Source of the DNA: Isoetes taiwanensis
Taxonomy: Eukaryota; Streptophyta; Lycopodiopsida; Isoetales; Isoetaceae
Length of the DNA: 64,000 nt
Assembly (NCBI GenBank): GCA_021234155.1
Contig: JAJEKV010000050.1
Span: forward strand, 7,153,199-7,217,198
Reading direction: 5' to 3'
Part shown: positions 11,612-21,063 of the stretch, piece by piece
How the letters are laid out: every line of letters begins with the position of its first letter
Position numbering within the stretch: the first letter of the stretch is position 1
Program-made: the position numbers and the translations under genes
The notes under the pieces: model-generated
What the model was told of the DNA's origin: nothing
Database searches by the model: none
The model's input: only the letters and a program-made list of their open reading frames with translations

Positions 11612-11899
11612 TTGATGCAAAATGCAAATGTAAGTTGTGGCGAAACGGTGGATCAATTAACAGAGGCTCGGATTTGCCCTTGGCCCAGATTTAGACCCAA
11701 AGAAATCTATGCTCATGGAGATGTTATTCCTAGGAGAGCAGAGGCTCTGAATTTGCCCTTGGCCCGCGACTTTAGACCCAAAGAAATCTATGCTCATGGA
11801 GATGTTCTTCCCGGGAGCATGGAATTTGCCCTTGGTCAAAGCCTTCACTCCAAAGAAAACTATGCTCATGGAGATATTATTCTACTGGAGCATACATGA
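11612..11899 (+). repeat. In-frame tandem repeat encoding FRPKEIYAHGDV units
   Basis: An open frame of 95 residues contains three repeats whose conserved core reads PKEIYAHGDV (third copy SKENYAHGDI), each preceded by a LPLA/FALG block. The DNA periods are 81 and 72 bp, both multiples of three, so the frame is kept although the spacing changed. That suggests the repeat once lay in, or still belongs to, an exon. The start ATG at 11612 is arbitrary; the repeat begins near 11667. I do not recognise the protein family. The minus-strand frame also reads through and is a shadow. Confidence 0.45.
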
Positions 11900-12845
11900 G
11901 TCTTGATCTTTGGAGCACAATCTGTGAAAGACCTTTACATCCGGGCATGGGCAATACTTAGTTAAAATTGGACACAAATAAAAAACTAATTATGCCATCA
12001 ACGCCTTTCGAAAATAAAATATGTTGGGCGCCCATAACCGCGCTTCATTCTTCGAGAACACGTTATTCAAGTCTTCAAGAAAATATGCAAACAATTAGGT
12101 CGGGAGTGGAGAACATAACCTTCACTTGAAGAAGTAGATCTGCAACTATTTACTGATCTGCAATAGAAGAGATTTAACTCCCGGCACCGCCAATCAAGTA
12201 TCTTTTCTTTTTGTCATGATCACACAAGGCATAGAAGCGAAGGAACACGTTGGCCATTCATGACCCCCTAATTTGAAGCGGCCGGTGATTCTTGCAACGT
12301 GAAGTTGGGGGTAAAAGAAATTCAGGCCGGTCGAAATGATAGGTGAAACACTCGAATGCGGGGGTGAAACATGCGAGAATCTTTGGGTGAAACATGCGTA
12401 GAATGCTAGGTGAAAACGGAGAGCACCGGAGTAAACCCTTGAGAAGAGATCCGTCGCTGCGTTCTTTGTTTTTGCTTAACATTCGTTAAAAGAAGATTGT
12501 CCACATGGCTCAACGTGATTGGCTGCTAGGCCCGAATTTCTTTTACCCCAACTTTACGTGATGTGCTTTATCCGTAGACCATATAGCCTTCTCTTGCGCT
12601 TTCTACTATGTCGAGTATAATGTAGTTAGCCTAGGGAGCTTTTAAAGTATATCAATATCACGGGCATGCTCAACAAAAAAAATAAATGCCAAATCCATTC
12701 AAAAGCTCCCCCTTGGCTTTCGTTAGTGCACCTACTCCCTTTTCCCAATTCATTGCTTGCTTTGCTTTTTTTATCCCTCACGCAACATGTAGCCGCCTTA
12801 AATACCTCGGTGTCACACTAAATTTACCACGAATCTCATAGGCAA
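11900..12845. other. Spacer without recognised features
   Basis: No supported coding sequence. The 12240-12480 stretch is more GC-rich and repeats GGTGAAACAC/GGTGAAACATGCG three times (about 12340-12400), a degenerate short repeat. Confidence 0.35.
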
Positions 12846-12846
12846 T

Positions 12847-12960
12847 ATCACATATCACATTGGCGGTCATCCATATGACGACCCCAGAGACTTGAACATA
12901 AGATCTCTTAATTGCTAACCTAATGGACTAGCCACTAAATTGAACTAACACTCCTTTAGT
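12847..12960 (-). repeat. tRNA-derived SINE-like relic, second copy
   Basis: On the minus strand a B-box-like GTTCAAGTCTC (complement at 12886-12897) is preceded by an A-box-like region, TAGTTCAATTTAGTGGC. The right half matches the relic at about 190-260. Two dispersed copies in one 64-kb window support a repeat family transcribed, at least ancestrally, by RNA polymerase III. Confidence 0.5.
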
Positions 12961-13090
12961 TCGAGGAGGAGAAGTTTTCTTGTTAATTCTAATTTGCCCA
13001 TCTAATGTCCTATTTTAGTTATTTTTACGCCATATATTATTGTGATATAATCTTACTATCACAAACGGGAACATAGGAATTGGCCTCGAA

Positions 13091-13136
13091 TTTTATTTAT
13101 TTATTTATTTATTTTTATTATTACTATTATTATTAC
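13091..13136. repeat. (TTTA)n/(TTA)n microsatellite
   Basis: A run of TTTA repeats passes into TTA repeats immediately before the GC-rich hairpin at about 13142-13170. Confidence 0.8.
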
Positions 13137-13172
13137 AAGTATTTGTCGCGGCAGCCTTCGCTGCCGCTACAT
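13137..13172. repeat. CACTA-like terminal hairpin, diverged copy
   Basis: TACAAGTATTTGTCGCGGC is followed by an inverted repeat with arms GCGGCAGC and GCTGCCGC around CTTC. The layout matches the hairpin at 9695-9730: TACAAG, AT-rich spacer, then a GCGGC stem. It is in the same orientation, so the two are not a simple pair of inverted ends; they may be two members of one family. Confidence 0.45.
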
Positions 13173-15480
13173 TGTGCTTTTTAATTTGTATCTTGAGAAG
13201 TTATACGGAATATGATATTTGACAATAAGAAAAGAAAATATGCCTTACATTCTGAAATGAAGGTAATATGAAAGGGTATATACAATAATATGGAACATAA
13301 AGTGACTCGTATCTTCAAATTTATGCAAAATATTTCAATTTTACATAGAATAAAAGTTAGAATAATGTATTACAACCACTCTCAACTACATAATATACAT
13401 TTGCATCTCCATGAGTAAAAGCAAGCTGTTTTACGGTTTCACTTCATTTAGAAATTCATCTCCATACCAAGAACCTCTTCATAATATTTGTCCCCTTGGA
13501 CTTTATTGGCACTTCTTCGGTCATGTGATTTTGATAAAGTGAGATTAGCTAAAAAATTATTCTCGGTGCAGTATGGTTAAGTTTGATTGAGTGGCACAAT
13601 TCTAGATTGAATGGGTGAATGGAGTAAAGTTAAGCGAAAATTCATGTTAAGATCAAATCGTGATACACCTACGAATGTTGCTACTCTTTAATGCTCTAAA
13701 CAGGATTAAAAACATGATTAAAATTAGTAATGCATGTTCTGTAGATGACTAGCAACTCCCGCCCACAGCATAATCATACCCTTGCAAAACAACTCTCTCA
13801 CATATCTTTGGGACGCATTATAAAGGTAGCATAAAAAACCACCATCTGTAATTTGATGAACTAGTAAGCATCGGTTAGTATTCCCATGTGAAGCAATGCA
13901 AAGCAGTGCATAGCGGACACAGACACTATGTTGTGGGACGGATTTCAAGGCAGATGGGTCCATATGTTTTAAGGCAAGTTATCTGTAAAGCTACCAAAAA
14001 TACATTTTTTCTGAAATGAAAGAGATTTCACTACAAAATATGAAGAACTAAGTTTTCATATACTCAGGTAGAATCGCCAGATCAGTTGTTATGCTGGAGA
14101 GCCAACCACCGTGGTTGCATCGGAAAAACCAACCACCCTCGACAAATTGTTGAGTTGGATCAGTATCTTGAGCTTGGCGGATCTGCGGGTAGGTGATCTG
14201 CGAATCGCCACATCGAGCATCCCGGTCGGTGGATACACGGACTCTTGGATCCCGAGAAGGAGAGGTCTTTGTGCCAAATCCGCGAAATATTCATCCTATT
14301 GCCTTATCTTTTTCTTGGAGTTTCTTGAGCTTTTCGGTTGTTCTAAGCCACAGTTGCCAAGAGCGAGTGTTTCATGTGCCTAAATGGCTGACAAATTGTA
14401 GTTCCCCTACATTATAAAAGTTGGGGATCGATTTTTGAGTAAATCGGATTTGCTACTTCGAATTGCAAGAGCTAAGAGACGAAGATATGAATCGACAAGT
14501 ATATAACTAGGTGAATATGACAAGCTACAAAATCGAAGCATGAAAAAACCATTAAAAAAAGATCATGACATTTTAGCAACACATATGGCGATCCACAAAG
14601 CACCTGAGAGATGAGCTTTGAGTTCGTTCCAAAGAACAGAGACTTTCATGGTTGCAATAGATGACGGCAAATCCAAAGGAGCCACTCGCGCCCCCCCCAC
14701 GTCGGCGGCGGCCGAAAAAAATCTTCTTCGAAATTTTTTGGTCATGAAAATTCTTCTACGAAATTTTAGGGGAGCTTGAAATTTGGCGTTTCCGGCAGTG
14801 CCCCTGCTCACTGCTGCTCAGCAGAAATCGATAGAGGATTTCGATTTATAAAAACTTGTTGATTTGGGCCGAAATTTCAAGGTCCCTAAAATTTCGTAGT
14901 TATAAATGGAATGTAAAGAACCTAAGGTTCATAACTTTGCGTGTTCATCCTTCAATCATATTATGGTGGTTTGATGCAACTAATTACCAAAATCAAACAA
15001 AATCAATGTTGGAATTACGGTCATGTCACATGAACATCTGGTATGAATTGAGTAATAATTGGACACATTGTGTTGAATAAAGGGGCGATTGGGAATTATG
15101 ATGGACGTGAAGAAGAAAAAGTGAATGAGAGAGCGGACATAACTTAACACACAGTGACATCGGGAAGCGAAGGCTGCTTTGAATTCGATTCAGGTGCGGA
15201 GTTTGTTTGATGCAGGTGTATCTGGGAATAGTCGAATAGTAGCCGAAGTCTGAGGCAACAGGAAAAGTTGCAGTGGTCTATCTGAATCGATTTGCTAGAG
15301 ATCGAAGCTATGCATATTGTGAGCCGTGTAAATCAAGTTGTTGGAAGAAGCTTTGGCTGTAGAAGCCGATTTATGAAGAGCAGGCCGTCAGCCGATTCAG
15401 AGACGTGTCTGAAAAAATTCGTCCCCTTTGCATGAGTAATCGAATTGCTTGTGTTTGTAATCGGAAGTGAAAGGAGTTGG
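13173..15480. other. Gene-free spacer, partly GC-rich
   Basis: No recognised gene. The 14080-14300 and 14620-14800 stretches are GC-richer, with overlapping ORFs on both strands but no domain motifs; they resemble decayed retrotransposon or LTR sequence. The repeated phrase AAATTTCGTAG/CGAAATTTTAGG around 14730-14900 suggests a local inverted duplication. Confidence 0.35.
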
Positions 15481-15659
15481 ATTGCTCAGTTGGAGTGCTG
15501 AGGTTCAGGAATTGGGTTCTCTCTGGTTTTCTTAACCGAAAATTGTTTATTGGGGTGAATCATCAATTTATTTGCCTGAAGAAATCCACTGTTGTCTGTT
15601 GATGATTGTTGAGGTCGAGTAGGAGGCAGAGACCGATTTTCTTGGGTTCGAATCTCAGG

Positions 15660-15923
15660 GTCAATGGACTCTGTAATGAGAAGATAATTCACCAGATCTG
15701 GACTGGCTATGTCGCCCTTGACGAACTTGAAATTCGGCGATCCCTTTGATGGGAGGAGATTCTTGAAACTGGAGTAGAAATCCAGCTTGTCCAGCACTAC
15801 AATCTTGTAATGCGAGTATAATCGGACCAAGCGATTTGTAACATGAGATGCTATGAATCCAGCTGCTCCGGTAATGAGAATATTGCGAGGAATCCATTTC
15901 TGGTCTGCTGTTCCGTTGCACAT
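15660..15923 (-). pseudogene. RHM: UDP-L-rhamnose synthase N-terminal fragment
   Basis: The first 88 residues of this reading frame (ATG at 15923) match the start of plant UDP-rhamnose synthase (RHM), which converts UDP-glucose to UDP-rhamnose in the cytosol for cell-wall pectin and glycosides. Visible are the NAD-binding glycine motif ILITGAAGFIASHV (residues 15-28), KIVVLDKLDF, LPSKGSPNFKFVKGDIAS and NYLLITESID. Similarity stops abruptly after ESID; the remaining ~57 codons to 15486 match nothing and no GT splice donor lies at the break. Full-length RHM is about 670 residues with a 4,6-dehydratase and an epimerase/reductase half, so only the cofactor-binding start is present. Most likely this is a captured or truncated gene fragment; a first exon with an unusual junction cannot be excluded. 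Confidence 0.8.
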
Positions 15924-16309
15924 GAATATATGCAGAGAAATATAGCCCCAAACTTGATTTAGATCCCGAAATTTGAACCTAAGAATCGCAAAACAGAGAT
16001 CAGATTATCAAGAATCATTGATGGGTTAAGTAGCGTCATGTTTGCTTTTTCAAGAGCCAATCAAGGTAAACGACCAGGTCGGATTTGGGGCTGCCAGTTC
16101 GGGGCTGCTCCAGGCCCAGCTGCATTTTTAAGTGCAGGGCTTCCACAAGCAGGGCTTCCACAAATCCGTCTGAAAAATTTTACCGGCGGTTGTACCCAGG
16201 AAAAAGAATGGGTACGTGTCACTAAAATATCAAAGGCATAAAAGAATCGAATCTAAGGAAACATAATTATATATGTCTTGATAAAGTGTTAAGCTGTTTG
16301 TAAAATCAT

Positions 16310-16725
16310 CCAATGACTCGCAGCACGCTGCTCCATAGTTAGCCACTGCTGCTCCTGGACAAAATCCTTATAATTGCCTGGCATAAAATCAAACCTCATC
16401 ATTCATCAGCTTCTTCATTCTAGCCCAAGTGTTAATGGGCTTATTTGTTGCATTAGCTGCATCCACCTTCCGTTGCCACCATAAGATAGTATCCCCTTTC
16501 AATTAAGCCCTCGCCCAATAAAGTTTCCTCTTCTCAAAATACTCGTGCTCAGATAAGAAATTCCCCATCTTGGCCATCCATCCGAGTAAAGATGCACCTC
16601 TGGCACTCCAACTTTTGGATCCTTAAGCTTTTCCTCAACTGTAGCTCCAGTATCTGTGGTCTCGTCAATCTTTTGCAACAACTCATTCTGCATCACAAGC
16701 AAACGAATCAAACTGCTTTTAGACT
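16310..16725 (-). pseudogene. Ty3/gypsy gag capsid fragment
   Basis: Minus-strand conceptual translation gives a retrotransposon-gag profile: GWMAKMGNFLSEHEYFEKRK, KLYWARA, GDTILWWQRKVDAAN, TWARMKKLMNDE and then FMPGNYKDFVQEQQWLTM. This corresponds to the alpha-helical capsid domain with the W-W and FxPxxY landmarks. A stop codon interrupts ARA/LKGD and a frameshift separates the upstream part (MQNELLQKIDETTDTG). It lies directly downstream of the PPR gene, and upstream gag-like acidic sequence reaches the PPR stop. Confidence 0.7.
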
Positions 16726-16913
16726 TTCTATTTGCAGCCTTCTCATCAATATTCTGGCACGTTAAGAAATGTGGCGATTGACTTCTTTGGTGCTATCAGC
16801 TCATCATCATCGTCCAAGTTATCCTCATCAGGAAGGACACCTTCATCATCAACAGATACATCTTCCTCAATAAGTACTACAACAGTTTCTTCTACAACCT
16901 CTGCTACTATTCC

Positions 16914-19109
16914 TCAACAGATACTTCTACATGAGAAGTAAACACGCAATAAGTCCCTGGAGCTCCGCCTTCCACCTTTCGTTCCAGATGGTTTTTTGTT
17001 ATATCTGGGCCCTTTTCCTTGCCTCAGAACCAACTGGTGATCATTCTTAGACATTTTTTGTAGGATACAGAAATTAGACATTAGCGCAAATCCTCCTGTA
17101 GCAAAACAGGAATCTATTCGTGTAATTTCATCAAAGCAGCATGCTCCAAGTTCCATATTACTGTGCCGTTTGCAGGCAGTCAAAAGTGAAACCCAGCCAT
17201 AAATATTGGGTTGATTGATTGTACGCAGCAACAGTTCTGCTTCTTTCAAGCAACCACCATGGCTCAGCAGATCGACAACACAATTGTAATGAAAAAGATT
17301 TGGTAATATGCCATGGCATTCTCGCATCATTTTAAAATATCCACGTCCTTCATCAACTAGACCTGCACGACAGCATGCACTAAGGATAGCAATGAATGAC
17401 ACTTCATCTGGTTGTATGCCCCTATTTTGCATGCTCTCTAAGCATTGAGCAGCAAATGATATATGTCCAAGTTCAGAATATCCTGCCATCATTGTATTCC
17501 ATGACACAATGTCTTGCTTTGGTTGCATGTCAAAGACTCTACGAGCCTCTTTCAAGCTCCCGCACTTTGCATACATGTCCAGAAGTGCATTTCCTATAAA
17601 TAGATCTGATTGGAGCCTACTTCCAATGATCTGCTCATGAATGCGTCTTCCTTGTTCTATGATTCCAAGAATGCTACATGCTCCCAAGGTGCCTAAAAAT
17701 GTGACTTGCTCGGGCCTTATATCTTCGTTCTGCATGGTATCATGGCATTCTAGGGCTGAATAACCTTCGTCATGATGGACATATCCAGAAATCATAGCAC
17801 CCCAGGATATTGCATTCTTATTTGGCATTTTATCAAATGTTTTGCATGCCTCTTCCAGGCTTCCACATTTAGCATACATATCAATGAGGGCACTTCCTAC
17901 AAAGACATCAAGTTCGAGGCCACTTCCAATGACCTGCTCATGGATACACTTGCCCTGCTTTACGGCTCCACTGCTGCCACATGCATTTAAGATGCTTGAA
18001 AATGTATACTTGTCTGGCGTTATACCATCATGCTGCATTGCTTGAAAACACTTTATGGCAAGAACCCCTTCGCCATGTTGGGCATAACCAGCAATCATTG
18101 AACTCCATGCTATAACATCTCGATTTGGCAACTTCTCGAAAACTTTGCTTGCCTCCACAAGGCTTCCACATTGGGCATACATATCAACAAGTGCACTCCC
18201 AACGAATACATCATGTTGGAGTCCACCTTCAATTATCTGGTGATGGATAGACCTGCCCTGTTCCAAGTCTGCAATGTTACCACATGCTTTTAGGACAGCC
18301 AAATATGTCACTTTATTTGGTTTTGTGCCATAACCTTGCATTCTCCTATAATATCTTATGGCAAGATGATCTTCCTCATTCTGTGCATATGCAGCAATAA
18401 TGGAATTCCATGATACTACATTTGGACCTGGTAAATTATCAAAAATTTCACATGCACTTGCCAAGCTTCCACATTTTGCGTACATGTCAACAAGGGTAGT
18501 CCCAACAAAAATATCAGACTGAAGCCCACTCTTGATTATATGCTCATGCATTAACCTTCCCTGATAAAGATCCGACAACTCTGTACATGCCTTTAGAACA
18601 GCAAGGTACACAAACTTAATTTTGCTATGGTTCACGTCAGATAATAGAATTTTATGAAACAAGTCCAGGGCAGTCTCAGCTTGCTGAAGATTAGCAAGAG
18701 CAGATATTATCGCGCTCCATGTGTAAATACTAGGTTCTAAAACATTATTGAAATTTCCATTTGCTTCAATCAAAGACCCACAATGCGCAAAAAGACGAAT
18801 TAAATAGTCACTCAAGATGGTAATCGAATCAAGCCCACTTTGCAATATAAGCTTCTTGACTTGCCGGCCACCCTCAAGGTCTTTCCTTTCACTACAGTCT
18901 TGCAAAATGAAGTGTGCATCTCTGAAGGAAATAGGAACAGCTAGCTCCCTCTTAATGTCAAGTGCTTGATTGTTCTCATTGTCAAATCTCTGACTAGAAT
19001 TACAAGACAAAAATGCTCTTGTGTAAGTGTCGTACCTGGCCTGTTCGTCACTGCATTGGGTGAGGTCGGGCGGTTTCAGCAGAGGAGTTGTTTGCAAGAT
19101 CGCGTTCAT
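16914..19109 (-). CDS. PLS-class pentatricopeptide repeat protein
   Basis: An intronless 731-codon frame from the ATG at 19109; the frame is open nine codons further upstream but has no ATG there. From about residue 60 to 640 it is a chain of P-L-S PPR motifs. The landmark DMYAKCGSL-type segment (DMYAQCGSL in the second) recurs four times at an exact spacing of 101 residues, alternating with VVSWNSIIAAYAQ-like S motifs. An E-like motif follows (GWVSLLTACKRHSNMELG, about residues 638-655). PLS proteins bind organellar RNA base by base in chloroplasts or mitochondria and usually recruit RNA editing through an E/DYW tail. Here the E+ region is degraded after ALMSN, and no DYW deaminase follows. 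The last ~40 codons look unrelated and run to the edge of a gag relic. The N-terminus (MNAILQTTPLLK) could be part of a targeting peptide. It may be a working E-subclass protein or a recently truncated gene. Confidence 0.9.
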   Translation of the reverse strand: MNAILQTTPLLKPPDLTQCSDEQARYDTYTRAFLSCNSSQRFDNENNQALDIKRELAVPISFRDAHFILQDCSERKDLEGGRQVKKLILQSGLDSITILSDYLIRLFAHCGSLIEANGNFNNVLEPSIYTWSAIISALANLQQAETALDLFHKILLSDVNHSKIKFVYLAVLKACTELSDLYQGRLMHEHIIKSGLQSDIFVGTTLVDMYAKCGSLASACEIFDNLPGPNVVSWNSIIAAYAQNEEDHLAIRYYRRMQGYGTKPNKVTYLAVLKACGNIADLEQGRSIHHQIIEGGLQHDVFVGSALVDMYAQCGSLVEASKVFEKLPNRDVIAWSSMIAGYAQHGEGVLAIKCFQAMQHDGITPDKYTFSSILNACGSSGAVKQGKCIHEQVIGSGLELDVFVGSALIDMYAKCGSLEEACKTFDKMPNKNAISWGAMISGYVHHDEGYSALECHDTMQNEDIRPEQVTFLGTLGACSILGIIEQGRRIHEQIIGSRLQSDLFIGNALLDMYAKCGSLKEARRVFDMQPKQDIVSWNTMMAGYSELGHISFAAQCLESMQNRGIQPDEVSFIAILSACCRAGLVDEGRGYFKMMRECHGILPNLFHYNCVVDLLSHGGCLKEAELLLRTINQPNIYGWVSLLTACKRHSNMELGACCFDEITRIDSCFATGGFALMSNFCILQKMSKNDHQLVLRQGKGPRYNKKPSGTKGGRRSSRDLLRVYFSCRSIC

Positions 19110-20445
19110 GGTCACAGTTGTCCACCATAGCCTCAAAGTTTTAAATGGGTTTTATATGTTTTCCGCTGCCACGTTCCATTGCCACAAACGTTAACCCCCA
19201 ATTTCCAGCCTCTCAAACGACTGCCCCATTTTGGAAGGAGTAGCTTAAAATTTTAGAATGGAGCTCGCATCAAAACGACAAAAACCTCCCATAGATAGGC
19301 TTCTCATTCATCTCAACAGATTTTCTACAATGGTAGATAGTGGGTAGCTACGCACATACGAACTACCCACGAAGAAAAATAAAGGGAACGTCCAATTATA
19401 CAACTTGGACCCCATGAAATACAATGCTAATAGATGTTTGTTTGTGTACCTGCCGAAAGCTCATCACCGGGATTAAAAAACCCCGCCTTTTTAGGTTTTC
19501 GAGGAAAAACCCTAGTGATAAGCCTTCGGCAAGGGGCTTGGACAAACGTAAGGCTGAGAATTCGCTCCCAAAAAACCCATGAATGGAGAAGTCGAAACTG
19601 CTGCCGCTTGCCAACCTATACCTACACATCACCAACACGAGAACAAATGTGACAAAACAAACCTCCCAAAGTGGAGGGGCTGATCACGCGTGCCACAAGG
19701 GGCTGGTCACGCGTGCCAGGCGACAAATACATTAAACAGTTAAGGGGGGGAGGGTGGGTTTCAAAGAATAGAGAATAAGGTACTGCTGAGAGAGAAGAGG
19801 AATCACCGATGAGACGTTGATGAAGAACCCCGCCTAATATAGCAATCTCCCAACTAGAGAAGGCATGCAATGCGTGCATGCAAGACATGCATGCTCGCTC
19901 CCTCTAGAATCTCGATCCGAGGGCTCGGATCGATGGCATTCTAGAATGGAGCTCGCATGAAAACGACAAAAACCTCCCGAATAGAAGAGATGCCATAGTT
20001 TTTGCTCAAGAAGGCGATGCTTCTTCCCCTGCACTGAATGAATCACACACTAGCGGCGCCGCTTATCAAGGGGTACAGAGCGCCAACAAGATTTCGACAT
20101 CAAATTTCGCTGAGAAACAATGAGGTGAATATGGGCGAAATTTCGCCCTCCCTCTTTTTTCGTATTTCGTATACTACACCATTTGTGTAAAAAAAACTTG
20201 GAAAAAAGGACGCCAGGTGTTGTGGTCGAGCAAAATCAAGCTAAAAACTATCACAAGGGCAAGCAAAAAAAAGTACGCAAGTTTTTTCTCATAGCAATAG
20301 TTGCACGTAGCTCTTTGTGATTCTCGAGCGCATGTATGAATTTGGAAGTAATGTCACTATTTATATAGATACGGGTAAAAGCACGTTAGGGTGTACCACT
20401 TTTGGAACCTGCAAAAGTACATACACTAGGTACTTTAGAACTGGG
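19110..20445. other. PPR upstream region and spacer with dispersed repeats
   Basis: This holds the presumed promoter of the PPR gene but no TATA box that I can assign. A 37-bp sequence starting TAGAATGGAGCTCGCAT occurs at 19254-19290 and again at 19942-19978 with one mismatch. An ~80-bp foldback repeat lies between them at 19451-19531. ORFs here are short and unrecognised. Confidence 0.45.
19451..19531 (-). repeat. Foldback repeat (~81 bp), copy 1
   Basis: 17-bp arms (TGCCGAAAGCTCATCAC and GTGATAAGCCTTCGGCA, two mismatches) enclose a GC-poor centre containing AAAACCCCGCC and CGAGGAAAAACCC. On the minus strand the whole unit aligns end to end with the repeat at 37091-37167, and its central part with 33913-33983. 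It begins TG and ends CA, like a minute MITE or terminal-repeat element. Confidence 0.65.
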
Positions 20446-20638
20446 TACTTTCTCATTTTTTCTTTTTTCTTTTTTTTGATTGAAGGCTTATATATATGTA
20501 TTAATAAAAAGTTATAAGTTTAACAAAAAATTACTTTTTGACAGGGAAGTATAACCCTTTAGGTAAGTAGAAAAAGATAGAAAACTAAGAGATAGTTGAG
20601 ATATAGAGATCAGAGTCTGATATAGTATGTCGGCCTGC

Positions 20639-21031
20639 CTAAAAGTATGATCTGAGATTGGAGTTGCTTGATTTTCTCCCTCTGCCTCTAACCATGACCG
20701 TCAGGATGCAGAATACACATAGACATGCTTCTGCCATGGCCATATTGAAACGACCTTTACTATCCTTAGCTTGGCAAAGCATGCCTCTTCTTGCGTCCGG
20801 GTTCTGATCACAGCAGCATCCGCAGAAACATGGTTCTTCATGGTTGTATAGGTCTGGCGGTCCAAAAACCTTGATCCATTGCTGATTGACAGTCGGGTCA
20901 ATCTTCTTCCATTTAAGCTTGCGCACCAAAACGAAAATAATTCCTGAAATAACACCAAAGGAGCTGTAAGAATCAAAAGAATCGAAACAAGTTTTAAGTA
21001 GCGACAATGATCCATTTAATGTCATATTCAA
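20639..21031 (-). other. Unassigned cysteine-rich ORF in LINE 3' region
   Basis: 130 codons are open in the 3' part of the LINE. A hydrophobic segment (VISGIIFVLVRKLKWKK) is followed by PTVNQQWIKVFGPPD and a cysteine-rich stretch (PCFCGCCCDQNPD). It does not match a LINE domain I know. It could be unusual LINE 3' sequence or host sequence captured during retroposition. No start or stop is diagnostic. Confidence 0.3.
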
Positions 21032-21063
21032 TTTGCTTGATTACGGCTTCCGGATGAGTGATT

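Noticed and set aside
13091-13136. CRISPR-like or regularly spaced repeat array
   Set aside because: It is a simple TTTA/TTA microsatellite; no spacer-repeat architecture occurs anywhere in the window.
14089-14417. Overlapping ORFs on both strands in a GC-richer patch
   Set aside because: Three mutually overlapping frames with no domain motif; more likely GC-rich repeat remnant than a gene.
15655-15680. tRNA B-box (GGTTCGAATCTC) inside the UDP-rhamnose synthase region
   Set aside because: It lies where the homology ends, but no A-box at the right spacing precedes it; probably coincidence.
16732-16941. Serine/threonine-rich 69-codon plus-strand ORF
   Set aside because: It is the antisense of an acidic (Asp/Glu-rich) segment belonging to the minus-strand gag relic.
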